NCBI GenBank assembly: GCA_964442285.1
Contig: CAYTZH010000062.1
Coordinates: forward strand, 1-21,144
Direction of reading: 5' to 3'
From: CAYTZH01 sp964442285
Lineage (GTDB): Bacteria; Myxococcota_A; UBA9160; JAFDET01
DNA: 21,144 bases
In this document: in pieces, positions 8,722-16,580 of the stretch
How the letters are laid out: the number at the start of each line of letters is the position of its first letter
How positions within the stretch are numbered: position 1 is the first letter of the stretch
Program-made: the position numbers and the translations under genes
Notes under the pieces: generated by a model
What the model was told of the DNA's origin: nothing
The model's database searches: none
The model's input: only the letters and a program-made list of their open reading frames with translations

Positions 8722-11163
8722 CTATCGGCCGCGCTCCAGCACGCGATCGCGAACGCGGTCGGCGACCCGGCTCGGCAGCAGCATCCCGCGGAGGATCTCG
8801 CCCACCGCGCCGCTCAGATTGACCGTCAGCTCGATCGGGCGGCCGTTCTCGACGGCCGGATTCGAGCCGCGGAGCTCGAGCACGGCCTCGACGCCCTCCT
8901 CCACGTCGCCGTCCAGGCCGAGCCGCAGCGTCTCGTAGCGGAAGTCCCGGAGCGCGCGCAGGACCAGGTCGCCGGCCTCCCCCGCCGACGCCAGGGCCGG
9001 CGGGGGCACCTCGGGGCGATAGCGGATCGAGCCCCCGATGGGCGTCGCCGCGAGCCGGGCGCGGCGGATGCGAACGCGGCTGCCGGAGGCCTCGAGGGGG
9101 ATCTCGCCGCCGAGGACCCCGCTCACCTCGAGGTCCGGCACGGCGGCCAGCGCCACCAGCGAGGCGAGGGCCACGCGCCGCACCCGGAAGCGCAGGTCCT
9201 GCTCGGCGCGGTCGAAGTCCAGGACCCCCTCGGCGCGCAGCCGCCCGCCGGCGAGCCCGCCCTCCGCGCGCGCCACCGAGAGCCGGCGATCCGCGCCGAC
9301 GCTGAACTCGATCCGGCCTTCTGTGAGGGGGAGGCCCGTCTCGAGCCGCTCGAAGGTGATCTCCTGGCCGGGCGGCGTGCTGGGCGGCCAGAGGCTGTCG
9401 AGCTCGATGCGACCCGCGGCCCCGAACACGGCGGCATAGCTGCTGACCAGGGAGAGGTCGCGAAGCTCGAGACCGCCGCTCGACACGAGGCCCGCCTCCG
9501 ACCAGGCGAGGCGGGCGTCCGCCGCCACCGCGCCCGAGACCGACTCCACCTGGTCGCGCAGCCGCGGGGCGAGGTCGACGGGCTGCAGCCCGCCCTCGAC
9601 GAACACCACCGGCGCGAGCGTGACCTCGGCCCGCCCGGTCGCATCGGCGAGCCGGTGCTCTCCGCGGGCGGCCAGGGACAGACCGCCACCGGGACGCGAG
9701 AGGCGGACACTGAACTCCAGCGCCTCGCTCCCGCCGTCCAGGTCGACTCCGAGCTGCAGGGGCGAGAGCCAGCCCTCGGCGCTCTTCGCGCGCACCCTCC
9801 GGGCTCGCAGCGCAGCCCGGTAGGCGGGCCCCTCGCCCGCCAGCGCGAGCTCGCCCCGACCCGAGAACGTCTCGAGCTCCACGCCACCGGGAACCTCGAG
9901 TCGGCCGCCCGAGGGCTCCAGCTCCAGCGCGACGCGGCCGGGGGAGAAGCGCCCGGTGACGCGGACCTCGGGTGCGGTGCCGTGGACGCGCAGGGGCTCC
10001 GCGGCCCCGGAAGCCAGGGACAGGTCCAGCGCCGTGGCCGCCAGGGCGAGATCCAGCCTCGCCGACCACGCGGCGGGGTCGGTCAGGTCCGCCCCGAGGG
10101 CCTGCTCCGCGCCCGTGAGACAGAGTCGTGGGGAGCGAAGGCGCACACCGCCGGGCAGCTCCGCGCTGGCGGCCTCCAGGAGCAGGCAGTCGTCGAGGGA
10201 GAGGCTCAGGCTGCGCCCGGCGATCTCCAGGTCGCCGCCCAGGGCGAGACGCGCCTGCCGCAGGCTCAGCTCCGGGCGGAGCTGGCCGTCGAGCCGGGCG
10301 TCGAGCTGGAGGACGCCCCGGAACGCCTCGCGGGTTCCGTCGCCCGCCAGCGACAGGGCGAGCGCGTCGAGGCGGCCGCCCGCCCAGGCGAGCGGCTGGA
10401 GGCCGAGCCGGAGCGCGTCGAGGCGGAGCCGCTCGGCCCCGTCGACCGCGCCCTCCAGGCCCAGGTCGAGCACCAGGGGAGCGGCGCCCGCGAGCGGATC
10501 CTCCGGCGGGAGCAGGAGCTCCAGCAGGACCGCCTCGGGATCCCGCAGCGCCGCGGTCCCGCGAAGCGCCCCGCCCGCGACGAGGGCGAGCTCGAGACTC
10601 CCCTGCAGCGCACCCCCCTCCTCCGCCACCTCGGCACGGATGGCGAGCTCGGGGAGCCCCGCTCCGGGGAGCGAGCCCGAGCCCCGGGCCGCGACCTGGA
10701 AGACGCCCCGGTCGGTGAGCACGCGGACCCGCGCCGCGTCCACCACGACGCGATCGATCGCGACGGGCAGACCGCCACCGGAGGCGTCGCCGGCTCCGGC
10801 GCCGCGCAGGACGTCGAGCTCTCCGAGCGAGAGCGCGCCCTGCGAGAGCCGCACGACGAGCTCCGGCGCCTCGACGCGGAGGCCGGCGATCCGCCCCCGC
10901 ACGAGCTGCAGGGGTCGGTAGTCGGCGCTGATCGCGCCCACGGCCAACGCGGGCCCGCGGCCCAGGCGAACGTCCGCGACGCGCGCGCCAGCCAGCCCGA
11001 GCCGCTCGATCCGCAGGTCGACCCGTTCCAGGCCCCGGGCCTCCAGCGCCGCCACCAGCGCGCGCTCGGCAAGCCACGGCAGGCATGCGACGAACGCGGC
11101 GGCGCCCAGGACGACGAGGCCCAGCACGACCGCGACCCGTGTCCGAAAACCGCGCTGGCGCAT
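8722..11163 (-). CDS. YdbH-like (AsmA-type) intermembrane phospholipid transport protein
   Basis: An 813-residue protein with one N-terminal membrane anchor (VAVVLGLVVLGAAAFVACL, about residues 9-27) followed by a long repetitive series of short beta-strands, as in AsmA-like bridge proteins. The C-terminal about 200 residues carry the YdbH signature: IPLEASGSRVRIRRARLAA, a G-G-S-I-R-Y-R-P motif (about residue 707), ALRDFRYETLRLGLDGDVEE, VLELRGSNPAVENGRPIEL and LTVNLSGAVGEILRGML. E. coli YdbH (879 aa) is similar in length and, with TamB and YhdP, is redundantly required for phospholipid movement to the outer membrane. I infer the same type of role here: anchored in the inner membrane and spanning the periplasm. 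The usual E. coli partners YnbE and YdbL are not next to it. The start at 11163 is chosen because the anchor follows directly; the ribosome site (GAGG about 14 nt upstream) is weak. Its ATG overlaps an ATG of the divergent caspase gene. Confidence 0.85.
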   Translation of the reverse strand: MRQRGFRTRVAVVLGLVVLGAAAFVACLPWLAERALVAALEARGLERVDLRIERLGLAGARVADVRLGRGPALAVGAISADYRPLQLVRGRIAGLRVEAPELVVRLSQGALSLGELDVLRGAGAGDASGGGLPVAIDRVVVDAARVRVLTDRGVFQVAARGSGSLPGAGLPELAIRAEVAEEGGALQGSLELALVAGGALRGTAALRDPEAVLLELLLPPEDPLAGAAPLVLDLGLEGAVDGAERLRLDALRLGLQPLAWAGGRLDALALSLAGDGTREAFRGVLQLDARLDGQLRPELSLRQARLALGGDLEIAGRSLSLSLDDCLLLEAASAELPGGVRLRSPRLCLTGAEQALGADLTDPAAWSARLDLALAATALDLSLASGAAEPLRVHGTAPEVRVTGRFSPGRVALELEPSGGRLEVPGGVELETFSGRGELALAGEGPAYRAALRARRVRAKSAEGWLSPLQLGVDLDGGSEALEFSVRLSRPGGGLSLAARGEHRLADATGRAEVTLAPVVFVEGGLQPVDLAPRLRDQVESVSGAVAADARLAWSEAGLVSSGGLELRDLSLVSSYAAVFGAAGRIELDSLWPPSTPPGQEITFERLETGLPLTEGRIEFSVGADRRLSVARAEGGLAGGRLRAEGVLDFDRAEQDLRFRVRRVALASLVALAAVPDLEVSGVLGGEIPLEASGSRVRIRRARLAATPIGGSIRYRPEVPPPALASAGEAGDLVLRALRDFRYETLRLGLDGDVEEGVEAVLELRGSNPAVENGRPIELTVNLSGAVGEILRGMLLPSRVADRVRDRVLERGR

Positions 11164-13324
11164 GTGCGCCGATGCTATCCTCGGCGCGGCCGCAAGGGAA
11201 CCAGGCGCGGGGAGGAAGGCGCTGAGGAATCCGTTCGCGCTCGCCGCCGCACTGCTCGTGTGGATTCTGGCCAGCAGCCACGCCGCGTCCGCCACGCGCG
11301 ACACCGAACCCCGTCGGCGAGCCCTGCTGATCGGCATCAACGAGTACCAGGCCGTCCCCGACCTGCGCGGCGCCATCAACGACGTGGAGGCCGTCCACGA
11401 GCTCCTCACCACCCGGCTCGGCTTCCTCGCCGAAGACATCGAGACCCTCACCGACACCGACGCGGATCGGAAGGGGATCCTCGCGGCCATCGCGCGGCTC
11501 GCCGAGCGCAGCGGTCCCGACGACGTGGTGTACCTGCACTACTCGGGACACGGCTCGCAGATCCGGGACAGCAACGGCGACGAGGAAGACGGCCGCGACG
11601 AGACGCTGATCCCCCAGGACGGGCGCACGCCGGGCGTGGCCGACATCACCGACGACGAGCTCGCCGAGGCCCTCGACGCGCTGCGCGGCCAGCAGGTGGT
11701 GATCGTGCTGGACTCCTGCCACTCGGGGACGGCCACCCGGGGCGCCTCCGCCCTGCGCTCCCGCTGGGTCCCGCCCGACGAGCGACAGGCGCTGTACGAA
11801 CGGGTGGCGACGCGCGCGGTGGTGCCCCTGGCCCGGGGCAAGCACGTGCTGCTCACCGGCGCGGCCCAGGATCAGGAGGCCCTCGACGGCCCGGTCGACG
11901 GCCGCCTGCACGGGCTCTTCAGCTACTCCCTCGTGCGCAGCCTCTCGAACGCGCCGTCCGGGGCGGATGCCCGCACGGTGCTGCGAGGAGCCGAGCAGGA
12001 GCTCGCGCGCATCCAGGCGCAGCTCGGCCTGCGCAGCATGCCCGAGCCCCAGCTCGAGGCGGCGCCGGGCCGCCTCGACGCCGCCCTGTTCCCGGCCCCG
12101 GAAGCGTCCGCCGCCGCGGCCGAGGTCGCGCGGCTCCCCTGGCTGGAGGTCGCCCCCGTCTCTCCCGGCCGGGTACGGCTGCTGCGCGGCCCGCGGCTCG
12201 GCGCGGTCCCGGGCTCCCTCTGGGCGATCCATCCGCCGGGCGAACGCGCCTTCGAGCCCGGTGGGGCCACCGCCGAGGCCGAGGTGGTGGCGATCCGCGA
12301 CGGCGACGCCATCGCGCAGCTCGCGCCCGCGGAGGCCCGCGTCCGCCCCGGCTCGCGCGCGGTGGCGCTCGCGCCCGCGCCCGCCCTCGATCGGGTCACG
12401 GTCCGGCTCGAGGACTCCGATCCGGCTCGCGCCGGTCGCCTGCGCGAGGCCCTGAGCGCCCGCCTCGCGGGCGTGGAGTTCGTGGCGCCGGATGCCTTCG
12501 CGCGCTTCGTGGTGCAGTGCGAGGCCGCGCGCTGTCGCGTGCTCGGCGCCGACGGGCGCCACGAGGTCGCGGCCTTCGAGGTGGTGAGCGCGACCCAGCT
12601 CACCACCGCCCTGGCGGCGGTGCTGGCGCGCTCGATGACCGCGGCCGAGCTGCTCTCGCTGGACAACCCGACCGCCCGCCTGCGCCTGGAGCTCGACGTG
12701 ACCCGCGAGGGAGGCCGGCGCTTCCGGATCCGGCGTCCGGGCCAGGCCCGCACGCCGGACAACAGCCTCCAGCTCCGGGCCCGCGCCAGCGCGCCGTGCT
12801 TCCTCACCCTCGTCGACGTCGACAGCGAAGGCGGCATCCAGGTCCTCTTCCCCAACCCGCTGTCCGAGGCCCGCGGCTACTACCCGGACGGCCGGATCCC
12901 GGCGGAGCGCGACGTGCTGATCCCCGACTCCCTCGACTCCGGAAACCGCGCCGGGTTCCATCTGGACTACGCCCCTCCGCGGGGAACGGACACCCTCCGG
13001 GCCTTCTGCGCAGCGGACCGGGTCGTGGCGGCGACCCTGCGCGACGCCATCGCCTCCCTGGCAACCGCGGGAACGGGCGCGGCGGCCGTCTCGCCCGACG
13101 GCCGACGCTCCATCCGCAGCGCGCTCCTCGACCGGCTCCGACCCGCCCTCGCCAGGGTGGCCTCGCGCGGCGTGGTGCTGGTGGCGGACGAGCCCGTGGT
13201 GCTGGTGGCGGACGGGCCCGTGGTGCTGGTGGCGGACGAGCCGTCCGCGGAGGAGCCCGATGCGTCGCCGGCGCGCTCCTTCGACTGGACCGCCGCCTCG
13301 CTGACCTTCGAGGTGGGTGACTAG
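11162..13324 (+). CDS. Exported metacaspase-like peptidase (C14 caspase fold) with C-terminal DUF4384 domain
   Basis: A predicted cysteine peptidase of the caspase clan. Numbered from the ATG at 11162 (720 aa), a signal peptide or anchor spans about residues 21-44, the p20-like domain about 50-250, a middle region of unknown fold follows to about 540, and a DUF4384 domain covers about 545-630. The catalytic dyad is visible: His130 in YSGHGSQ and Cys186 in LDSCHSGT. RRALLIGINEYQAVPDLRGA and DGRDETLIPQD are the metacaspase-type opening and loop. Metacaspases usually cut after Arg/Lys, so aspartate specificity should not be assumed. DUF4384 is recognised by FLTLVDVDSEGGIQVLFPN, a later DVLIPDS, and a closing DTLRAFCA strand. 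The C-terminus has a three-unit VVLVADEP repeat. I list the ATG because it is the only AUG/GUG/UUG keeping the signal peptide; a CTG at 11222 has the better ribosome site, and from there the dyad is His110/Cys166. First gene of the rightward convoy. Its substrates are unknown. Confidence 0.9.
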   Translation: MCADAILGAAAREPGAGRKALRNPFALAAALLVWILASSHAASATRDTEPRRRALLIGINEYQAVPDLRGAINDVEAVHELLTTRLGFLAEDIETLTDTDADRKGILAAIARLAERSGPDDVVYLHYSGHGSQIRDSNGDEEDGRDETLIPQDGRTPGVADITDDELAEALDALRGQQVVIVLDSCHSGTATRGASALRSRWVPPDERQALYERVATRAVVPLARGKHVLLTGAAQDQEALDGPVDGRLHGLFSYSLVRSLSNAPSGADARTVLRGAEQELARIQAQLGLRSMPEPQLEAAPGRLDAALFPAPEASAAAAEVARLPWLEVAPVSPGRVRLLRGPRLGAVPGSLWAIHPPGERAFEPGGATAEAEVVAIRDGDAIAQLAPAEARVRPGSRAVALAPAPALDRVTVRLEDSDPARAGRLREALSARLAGVEFVAPDAFARFVVQCEAARCRVLGADGRHEVAAFEVVSATQLTTALAAVLARSMTAAELLSLDNPTARLRLELDVTREGGRRFRIRRPGQARTPDNSLQLRARASAPCFLTLVDVDSEGGIQVLFPNPLSEARGYYPDGRIPAERDVLIPDSLDSGNRAGFHLDYAPPRGTDTLRAFCAADRVVAATLRDAIASLATAGTGAAAVSPDGRRSIRSALLDRLRPALARVASRGVVLVADEPVVLVADGPVVLVADEPSAEEPDASPARSFDWTAASLTFEVGD
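11164..11221. promoter_or_regulatory. Divergent start region between the two gene convoys
   Basis: This short stretch lies between the leftward YdbH-like ATG (11163) and the CTG/ribosome-site candidate start of the rightward caspase (11222). It contains TATCCT at 11176-11181 on the plus strand, a possible -10 element without a good -35 (cgctgg at 17 bp). If used, transcription would begin downstream of the ATG at 11162, and translation would have to begin at 11222. The promoters of both convoys must lie here or inside the neighbouring coding ends. Confidence 0.3.
11211..11215 (+). promoter_or_regulatory. Strong ribosome binding site GGAGG pointing to a CTG start at 11222
   Basis: GGAGG followed by six bases (aaggcg) and CTG. 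This is a near-ideal Shine-Dalgarno placement, while the in-frame ATG at 11162 has no recognisable site. Starting at the CTG gives a textbook signal peptide (x-RNPFALAAALLVWILA...SA). CTG starts are rare, so this is a real ambiguity rather than a settled call. Confidence 0.45.
13172..13243 (+). repeat. Three tandem 24-bp units encoding VVLVADEP
   Basis: Three consecutive copies at 13172-13195, 13196-13219 and 13220-13243, beginning gtggtgctggtggcggac, differing only by A/G in the seventh codon (Glu/Gly) and the last base. They lie in the caspase C-terminal tail after DUF4384. The near identity suggests recent slippage duplication; copy-number change would stay in frame. Confidence 0.9.
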
Positions 13325-13375
13325 CTCCCTTCGAAGTGGGCGGTAGATCCGATTTGCGGCGAACCGATCCGTCAG

Positions 13376-13397
13376 CCCATGGTAGGATCCCCATGGG
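13376..13397 (+). promoter_or_regulatory. Inverted repeat with extended -10-like box in the 170-nt caspase/lipoprotein spacer
   Basis: CCCATGG (13376-13382) and CCATGGG (13391-13397) form a 7-bp inverted repeat around an 8-nt loop. TGGTAGGAT at 13380-13388 matches an extended -10 (TGnTATAAT) at the TG and 4/6 box positions; no -35 is evident. No U-tract follows, so it is not an intrinsic terminator. The gap 13325-13494 holds no gene that I can support. It otherwise contains an imperfect copy (13328-13346) of the caspase gene end (13305-13324) and an AGGAG site at 13482-13486 for the next gene. A second promoter for the lipoprotein genes here is possible. Confidence 0.3.
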
Positions 13398-13494
13398 GTG
13401 CGCTGAAGACGTCGAAGCTCCTCCTCGCTCGCCCGCGTTGGCGGATCGAGCGGACGCCCCCGATCGTCGCGCGCGAAGCGCAGGAGATTCCCAG

Positions 13495-14754
13495 ATGACC
13501 GCCCGAGGGCCCCGTCGCGCCGCCGCTCCGATGCTCCTCGTCGCCCTCGCTCTCTGTTTCACCTCGTGCCAGACCATGGACAAGGCCCTCCAGGCCGTGG
13601 AGAAGGTGCTCCCGTACGCGGTCGTCGCCGGCGGCGCCATCGCCTCCGTCGTCGCGTACAACTACCTGTCGGACTGCGGCAACACCTACGCGGTGTGCAG
13701 CGAGTTCACCGACATCGACGGAAACACCTTCCAGGAGTACGACCAGGGCTACGTCGATGTCGCCCTGGCCACGATCGGAACCATCACCAGCGTCGGCAAG
13801 ATGGGCGCCGACTACTGGGTCGAGCAGCGGGAGAAGCAGCGCGAGCTGGCGGAGCTCGAGGCGGTGGAGCAGCAGATCGAGGAGGAGTACGCGGCGCTCG
13901 AGGCCCAGGGCGAGCCCGTGCAGGCGGGGGGCTGGGGCAACGCCGGAGCGCCCGCCGCTGCCGACCGCTGGGGCAGCGCCTACGCACAGCCCGCCTACGG
14001 CGGCGGGTCCGCGGTCGCCCCGAGCCCGGCGCCGGCACCGACGCCGACTGCGCCGCCCAACTCAGCGAGCTCCGAGAGTCCCTGGGGCAACCGCTTCGGC
14101 GACGCGGGCGTCGCCGCGAAGGGCGTCGCTCCCGCCGAGCCGCCGGGCACGATCGCGCTCGAGACGGCCATCCTGAAGCGCGTGGAGACCGAGGACGCCG
14201 CGAGCCTGGCTCCCGTGGCCGACGACGACGTGCTCTACGACGGCATCGGCGAGGATCGGGCCGACCGCTTCCAGGTGCTCTTCAGCCCCAGCCGGGATGC
14301 CTTCGTCTACGTGATCGGCGTGGACGCCGTGGGGCGCCTCCAGCCGCTCTTCCCCACGCGCTATCCGGACCAGGCCAACCCGGTCCGCGCCGGGGAGCGG
14401 GTGCTGCTGCCGGGCGGTGCCGGCGGCTTCGGCCTCGACCAGTACCGCGGCATCCAGCACGTGTTCTTCCGGGCCAGCCACGAGCGCAACGAGGCGCTCG
14501 AGAAGCAGCTCACGCTCCTCGCCGCGAAGCCGGCCCCGGCGCCGCCGACCGAGGGCAAGGTCTACACGGTCAGCGAGCCCACCGTTGCCGGAGGCGGCGC
14601 CGTGCAGGCCCGCGGCATCACGGGAACCGGCACGGGGGCGATGCTGCGCGTACCGGCCGGCGAGGGCGCCTGGTCCGACGTCCCCACCGTGACCTTCTCC
14701 GCGGCAGCTCCCGACGAGGCGGTCGTCGGGAGCCGCTACTTCCGGCACGAGTAG
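13495..14754 (+). CDS. Lipoprotein with coiled coil and DUF4384-like C-terminal domain (419 aa)
   Basis: The ATG at 13495 has AGGAG eight bases upstream. A longer frame back to 13336 adds 53 residues that would bury the signal peptide, so I reject it. The signal peptide ends FTSC with Cys25 as the lipidated residue. Next come two hydrophobic, glycine-containing segments (LPYAVVAGGAIASVVAYNYL, about 39-58, and ALATIGTITSVGKM), a cysteine pair (DCGNTYAVC), a short acidic coiled coil (EQREKQRELAELEAVEQQ) and a long Pro/Ala/Gly linker. From about residue 250 to 335 is a DUF4384-like domain: FQVLFSPSRDAFVYVIGVD, GRLQPLFPTRYPDQANPVRA, GERVLLPGGAGG, HVFFRASHE. This parallels the domain on the upstream caspase. 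DUF4384 is known mainly as a companion of caspase or kinase modules, so a link to the protease is a reasonable inference. The spacing to the next gene is three bases. Membrane-anchored, facing the periplasm or surface. Confidence 0.88.
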   Translation: MTARGPRRAAAPMLLVALALCFTSCQTMDKALQAVEKVLPYAVVAGGAIASVVAYNYLSDCGNTYAVCSEFTDIDGNTFQEYDQGYVDVALATIGTITSVGKMGADYWVEQREKQRELAELEAVEQQIEEEYAALEAQGEPVQAGGWGNAGAPAAADRWGSAYAQPAYGGGSAVAPSPAPAPTPTAPPNSASSESPWGNRFGDAGVAAKGVAPAEPPGTIALETAILKRVETEDAASLAPVADDDVLYDGIGEDRADRFQVLFSPSRDAFVYVIGVDAVGRLQPLFPTRYPDQANPVRAGERVLLPGGAGGFGLDQYRGIQHVFFRASHERNEALEKQLTLLAAKPAPAPPTEGKVYTVSEPTVAGGGAVQARGITGTGTGAMLRVPAGEGAWSDVPTVTFSAAAPDEAVVGSRYFRHE

Positions 14755-14757
14755 CTG

Positions 14758-15225
14758 ATGCGAAGCGCAGCGATCTCCCTCTCCACCGCCCTGCTGGCCG
14801 CGACCCTCCTCCTGCCCGGGTGTGCGCTCTTCGGCGGCGAGCCCCCGCCGGACCGGGTGGCGTTCATCGACTCCCGAATGTTCGACGACCAGCTCCACGA
14901 CGCCCTCGGCGGCGACCACGCCGCCGTCACGGTGACCTTCCGGGGCAACGACGCCAACGTGAACCGCCTGCCCCCCCGGCTGGACAAGTGGCTCTACATC
15001 ATCGCCAAGGCGAGCGACGGCACGGTGGACGTGGTCCCCGACCCGGACTACCCGGCGCCCAAGAACATCGGCCTCGCCATCACCATCGCGATCGGCGCCT
15101 ACAAGATCATCTCCAGGGAGGCCCTCTACTGGCCCGTCCGTAGCTACAACGCGACGGTGTACTACCAGCCCGTCGAGGGCACGCTGACGCGGGTGGTCTT
15201 CACCCGCCGACCGGAGGATGCGTGA
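14758..15225 (+). CDS. Small lipoprotein of unknown function (155 aa)
   Basis: The ATG lies three bases after the preceding stop, with no clear ribosome site of its own, so translation is probably coupled. The signal peptide ends in a canonical lipobox LPGC (Cys22). The mature part is about 134 residues. It starts with a linker, then alternates strands (HAAVTVTFRGND, KWLYIIAKASDG) with an amphipathic to hydrophobic segment NIGLAITIAIGAYKII, and ends in strands (YNATVYYQPVEGTLTRVVFT). No cysteines remain after the lipid anchor. I do not recognise the domain. Its TGA overlaps the next ATG as TGATG. Being wedged between two other lipoprotein genes, it probably belongs to the same membrane-attached assembly. 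Confidence 0.85.
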   Translation: MRSAAISLSTALLAATLLLPGCALFGGEPPPDRVAFIDSRMFDDQLHDALGGDHAAVTVTFRGNDANVNRLPPRLDKWLYIIAKASDGTVDVVPDPDYPAPKNIGLAITIAIGAYKIISREALYWPVRSYNATVYYQPVEGTLTRVVFTRRPEDA

Positions 15226-16580
15226 TGGGTCGTGTTCCTTCGCGGGGGCTCGCACTCCTGCTCGTCTCCCTGCTGATGGGCGTGACCGCCTGCACCTCAC
15301 TCGATCTCGCCGGCCTGACCGGGGAGGAGAAGGCGATCTCGCCGAAGCCGGGCTACGACACGAGCGAGGCCGAGCGCCGCAAGCGCGAGTACTACGCGCG
15401 CAAGAAGCGCGAGGCCCTCGAGCGGGCGCGGCAGCGGGCGGAAGCGCGAAAGGAGAAGGAGGCCCGGGCCCGGGACGAGTCCCAGAGCCGCTGCGCGAGG
15501 GAGCCCTCACGCTGTCGCCAGCAGTCGCAGAAGCGGACACGCAAGGGCGAGCGATCGAAGGACTCGCCGGAGCTCGCAAGGGCCAAGGAGCGGGCGGAGC
15601 AGAAGGCCCGCCTGTCCAAGAAGAAGGCGGCGGCGGCGGCGCACCGGAAGCGCTGTGAGCAGCTCGGCACCGCCGCGCTTCGCACCGATTCCACCTGCGC
15701 GATGATGCGCCTCGCCGCCACCCGGACCCAGCTGAAGACCCAGCGCGTCCAGGTGGCCCGCCCCTACGCCCAGACCGTGCGCTACGTCGCGAAGCCCGCG
15801 GCCGGACCGACGACGCAGGGAAAGACCGGCGGGAGCGCGGCGGGGCAGGGCGCCCGGACCCAGGCCGCGGCGCCCGCGGCCAGCCTCCGCTACTCGCGCC
15901 CCCGCGCCACCACCGGGAAGCGCAGCGTCCCGCCCGCGGACTGCGTGCCTTCCGTGTTCGGAGCCTGCCCGGAGGTGAACGAGTCCCTGGTGAGCGACTT
16001 CCCGGGAACGAGCACCGAGGACGCCCCGGGCTACGCGAGCACCCAGGTCGCCTCCCGGGGCGTCGGTCCGGCCTGCGGCGACGTCGTGGACGAGTTCGAC
16101 ATGCTCGTGACCTGGGACGTGCTCGCCAACCCCGGGGCGCACGTGACCACCGAGTCGGGACGCATCTCCCGGGCCGGCTTCGAGTCGCTGCAGAAGGGAC
16201 GCTTCGCCCTGGACGGACCGCGGGAGGAGGCGGGTATCGCCTTCGTGCAGACGACCGACGGCAACCTCGGCAAGCTCCTCTACCGGTTCGACACCGACGA
16301 GGCCGGCGAGGAGTTCGTGGTGCTCGTCGACGCCACGGTCTATACCCACGAACGCGAGGACGGGGCCCCCCGGGTCTGGGCCCCGATCGTCCTGGGCGCG
16401 GGGGACGCCGTGGACCTCGACATCCCCGACGCCGGCGCCGAGGGTCTGGGCGAGGAGGTGGACGTGGCCGTGCGGGTCGACGAGCAGGGCAGCCGGTACC
16501 TCGAGGCGGTGAACGCGGCGGGACTCGAGTTCCCGACGGCGTCCCTGTGCCCCGTGATGCTCGCCGGGGAAGGCCAGTGA
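15225..16580 (+). CDS. Lipoprotein with basic charged-helix region and beta-rich C-terminal domain (451 aa)
   Basis: The ATG at 15225 overlaps the previous TGA by one base and has GGAGG (15213-15217) seven bases upstream; a GTG one codon earlier is an alternative. The signal peptide ends VTAC (Cys23). Residues about 45-150 are dominated by R, K, E and A (for example RKREYYARKKREALERARQR), a predicted long charged helix or coiled coil that is strongly net positive. Within and after it are cysteines in pairs (RCAREPSRC, RCEQLGTAALRTDSTC, DCVPSVFGAC), which could form disulfides. From about residue 285 is a beta-rich domain (EFDMLVTWDVLANPGAH, GNLGKLLYRFDTD, EEFVVLVDATVYTHE, EEVDVAVRVDEQGSRYLE). 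I do not recognise it. The stop overlaps the next GTG start by four bases. It may be a linker between the membrane and the large secreted protein encoded next. Confidence 0.85.
   Translation: MGRVPSRGLALLLVSLLMGVTACTSLDLAGLTGEEKAISPKPGYDTSEAERRKREYYARKKREALERARQRAEARKEKEARARDESQSRCAREPSRCRQQSQKRTRKGERSKDSPELARAKERAEQKARLSKKKAAAAAHRKRCEQLGTAALRTDSTCAMMRLAATRTQLKTQRVQVARPYAQTVRYVAKPAAGPTTQGKTGGSAAGQGARTQAAAPAASLRYSRPRATTGKRSVPPADCVPSVFGACPEVNESLVSDFPGTSTEDAPGYASTQVASRGVGPACGDVVDEFDMLVTWDVLANPGAHVTTESGRISRAGFESLQKGRFALDGPREEAGIAFVQTTDGNLGKLLYRFDTDEAGEEFVVLVDATVYTHEREDGAPRVWAPIVLGAGDAVDLDIPDAGAEGLGEEVDVAVRVDEQGSRYLEAVNAAGLEFPTASLCPVMLAGEGQ

Noticed and set aside
8714..8728. Small inverted repeat CCGAT/ATCGG at the YdbH-like stop codon as a terminator
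   Set aside because: Only a 5-bp stem with a 5-nt loop and no following U-tract.
8702..12961. A 1419-codon open frame on the minus strand
   Set aside because: It covers the antisense of the metacaspase gene and an alternate frame of the YdbH-like gene; both have recognisable domains in the other frames.
8557..13320. A 1587-codon open frame on the plus strand across the YdbH-like and caspase genes
   Set aside because: It lies antisense to one gene and out of frame over the next, is very rich in Arg/Pro/Ala/Gly with no domain or signal, and is the expected by-product of very high GC at third positions.
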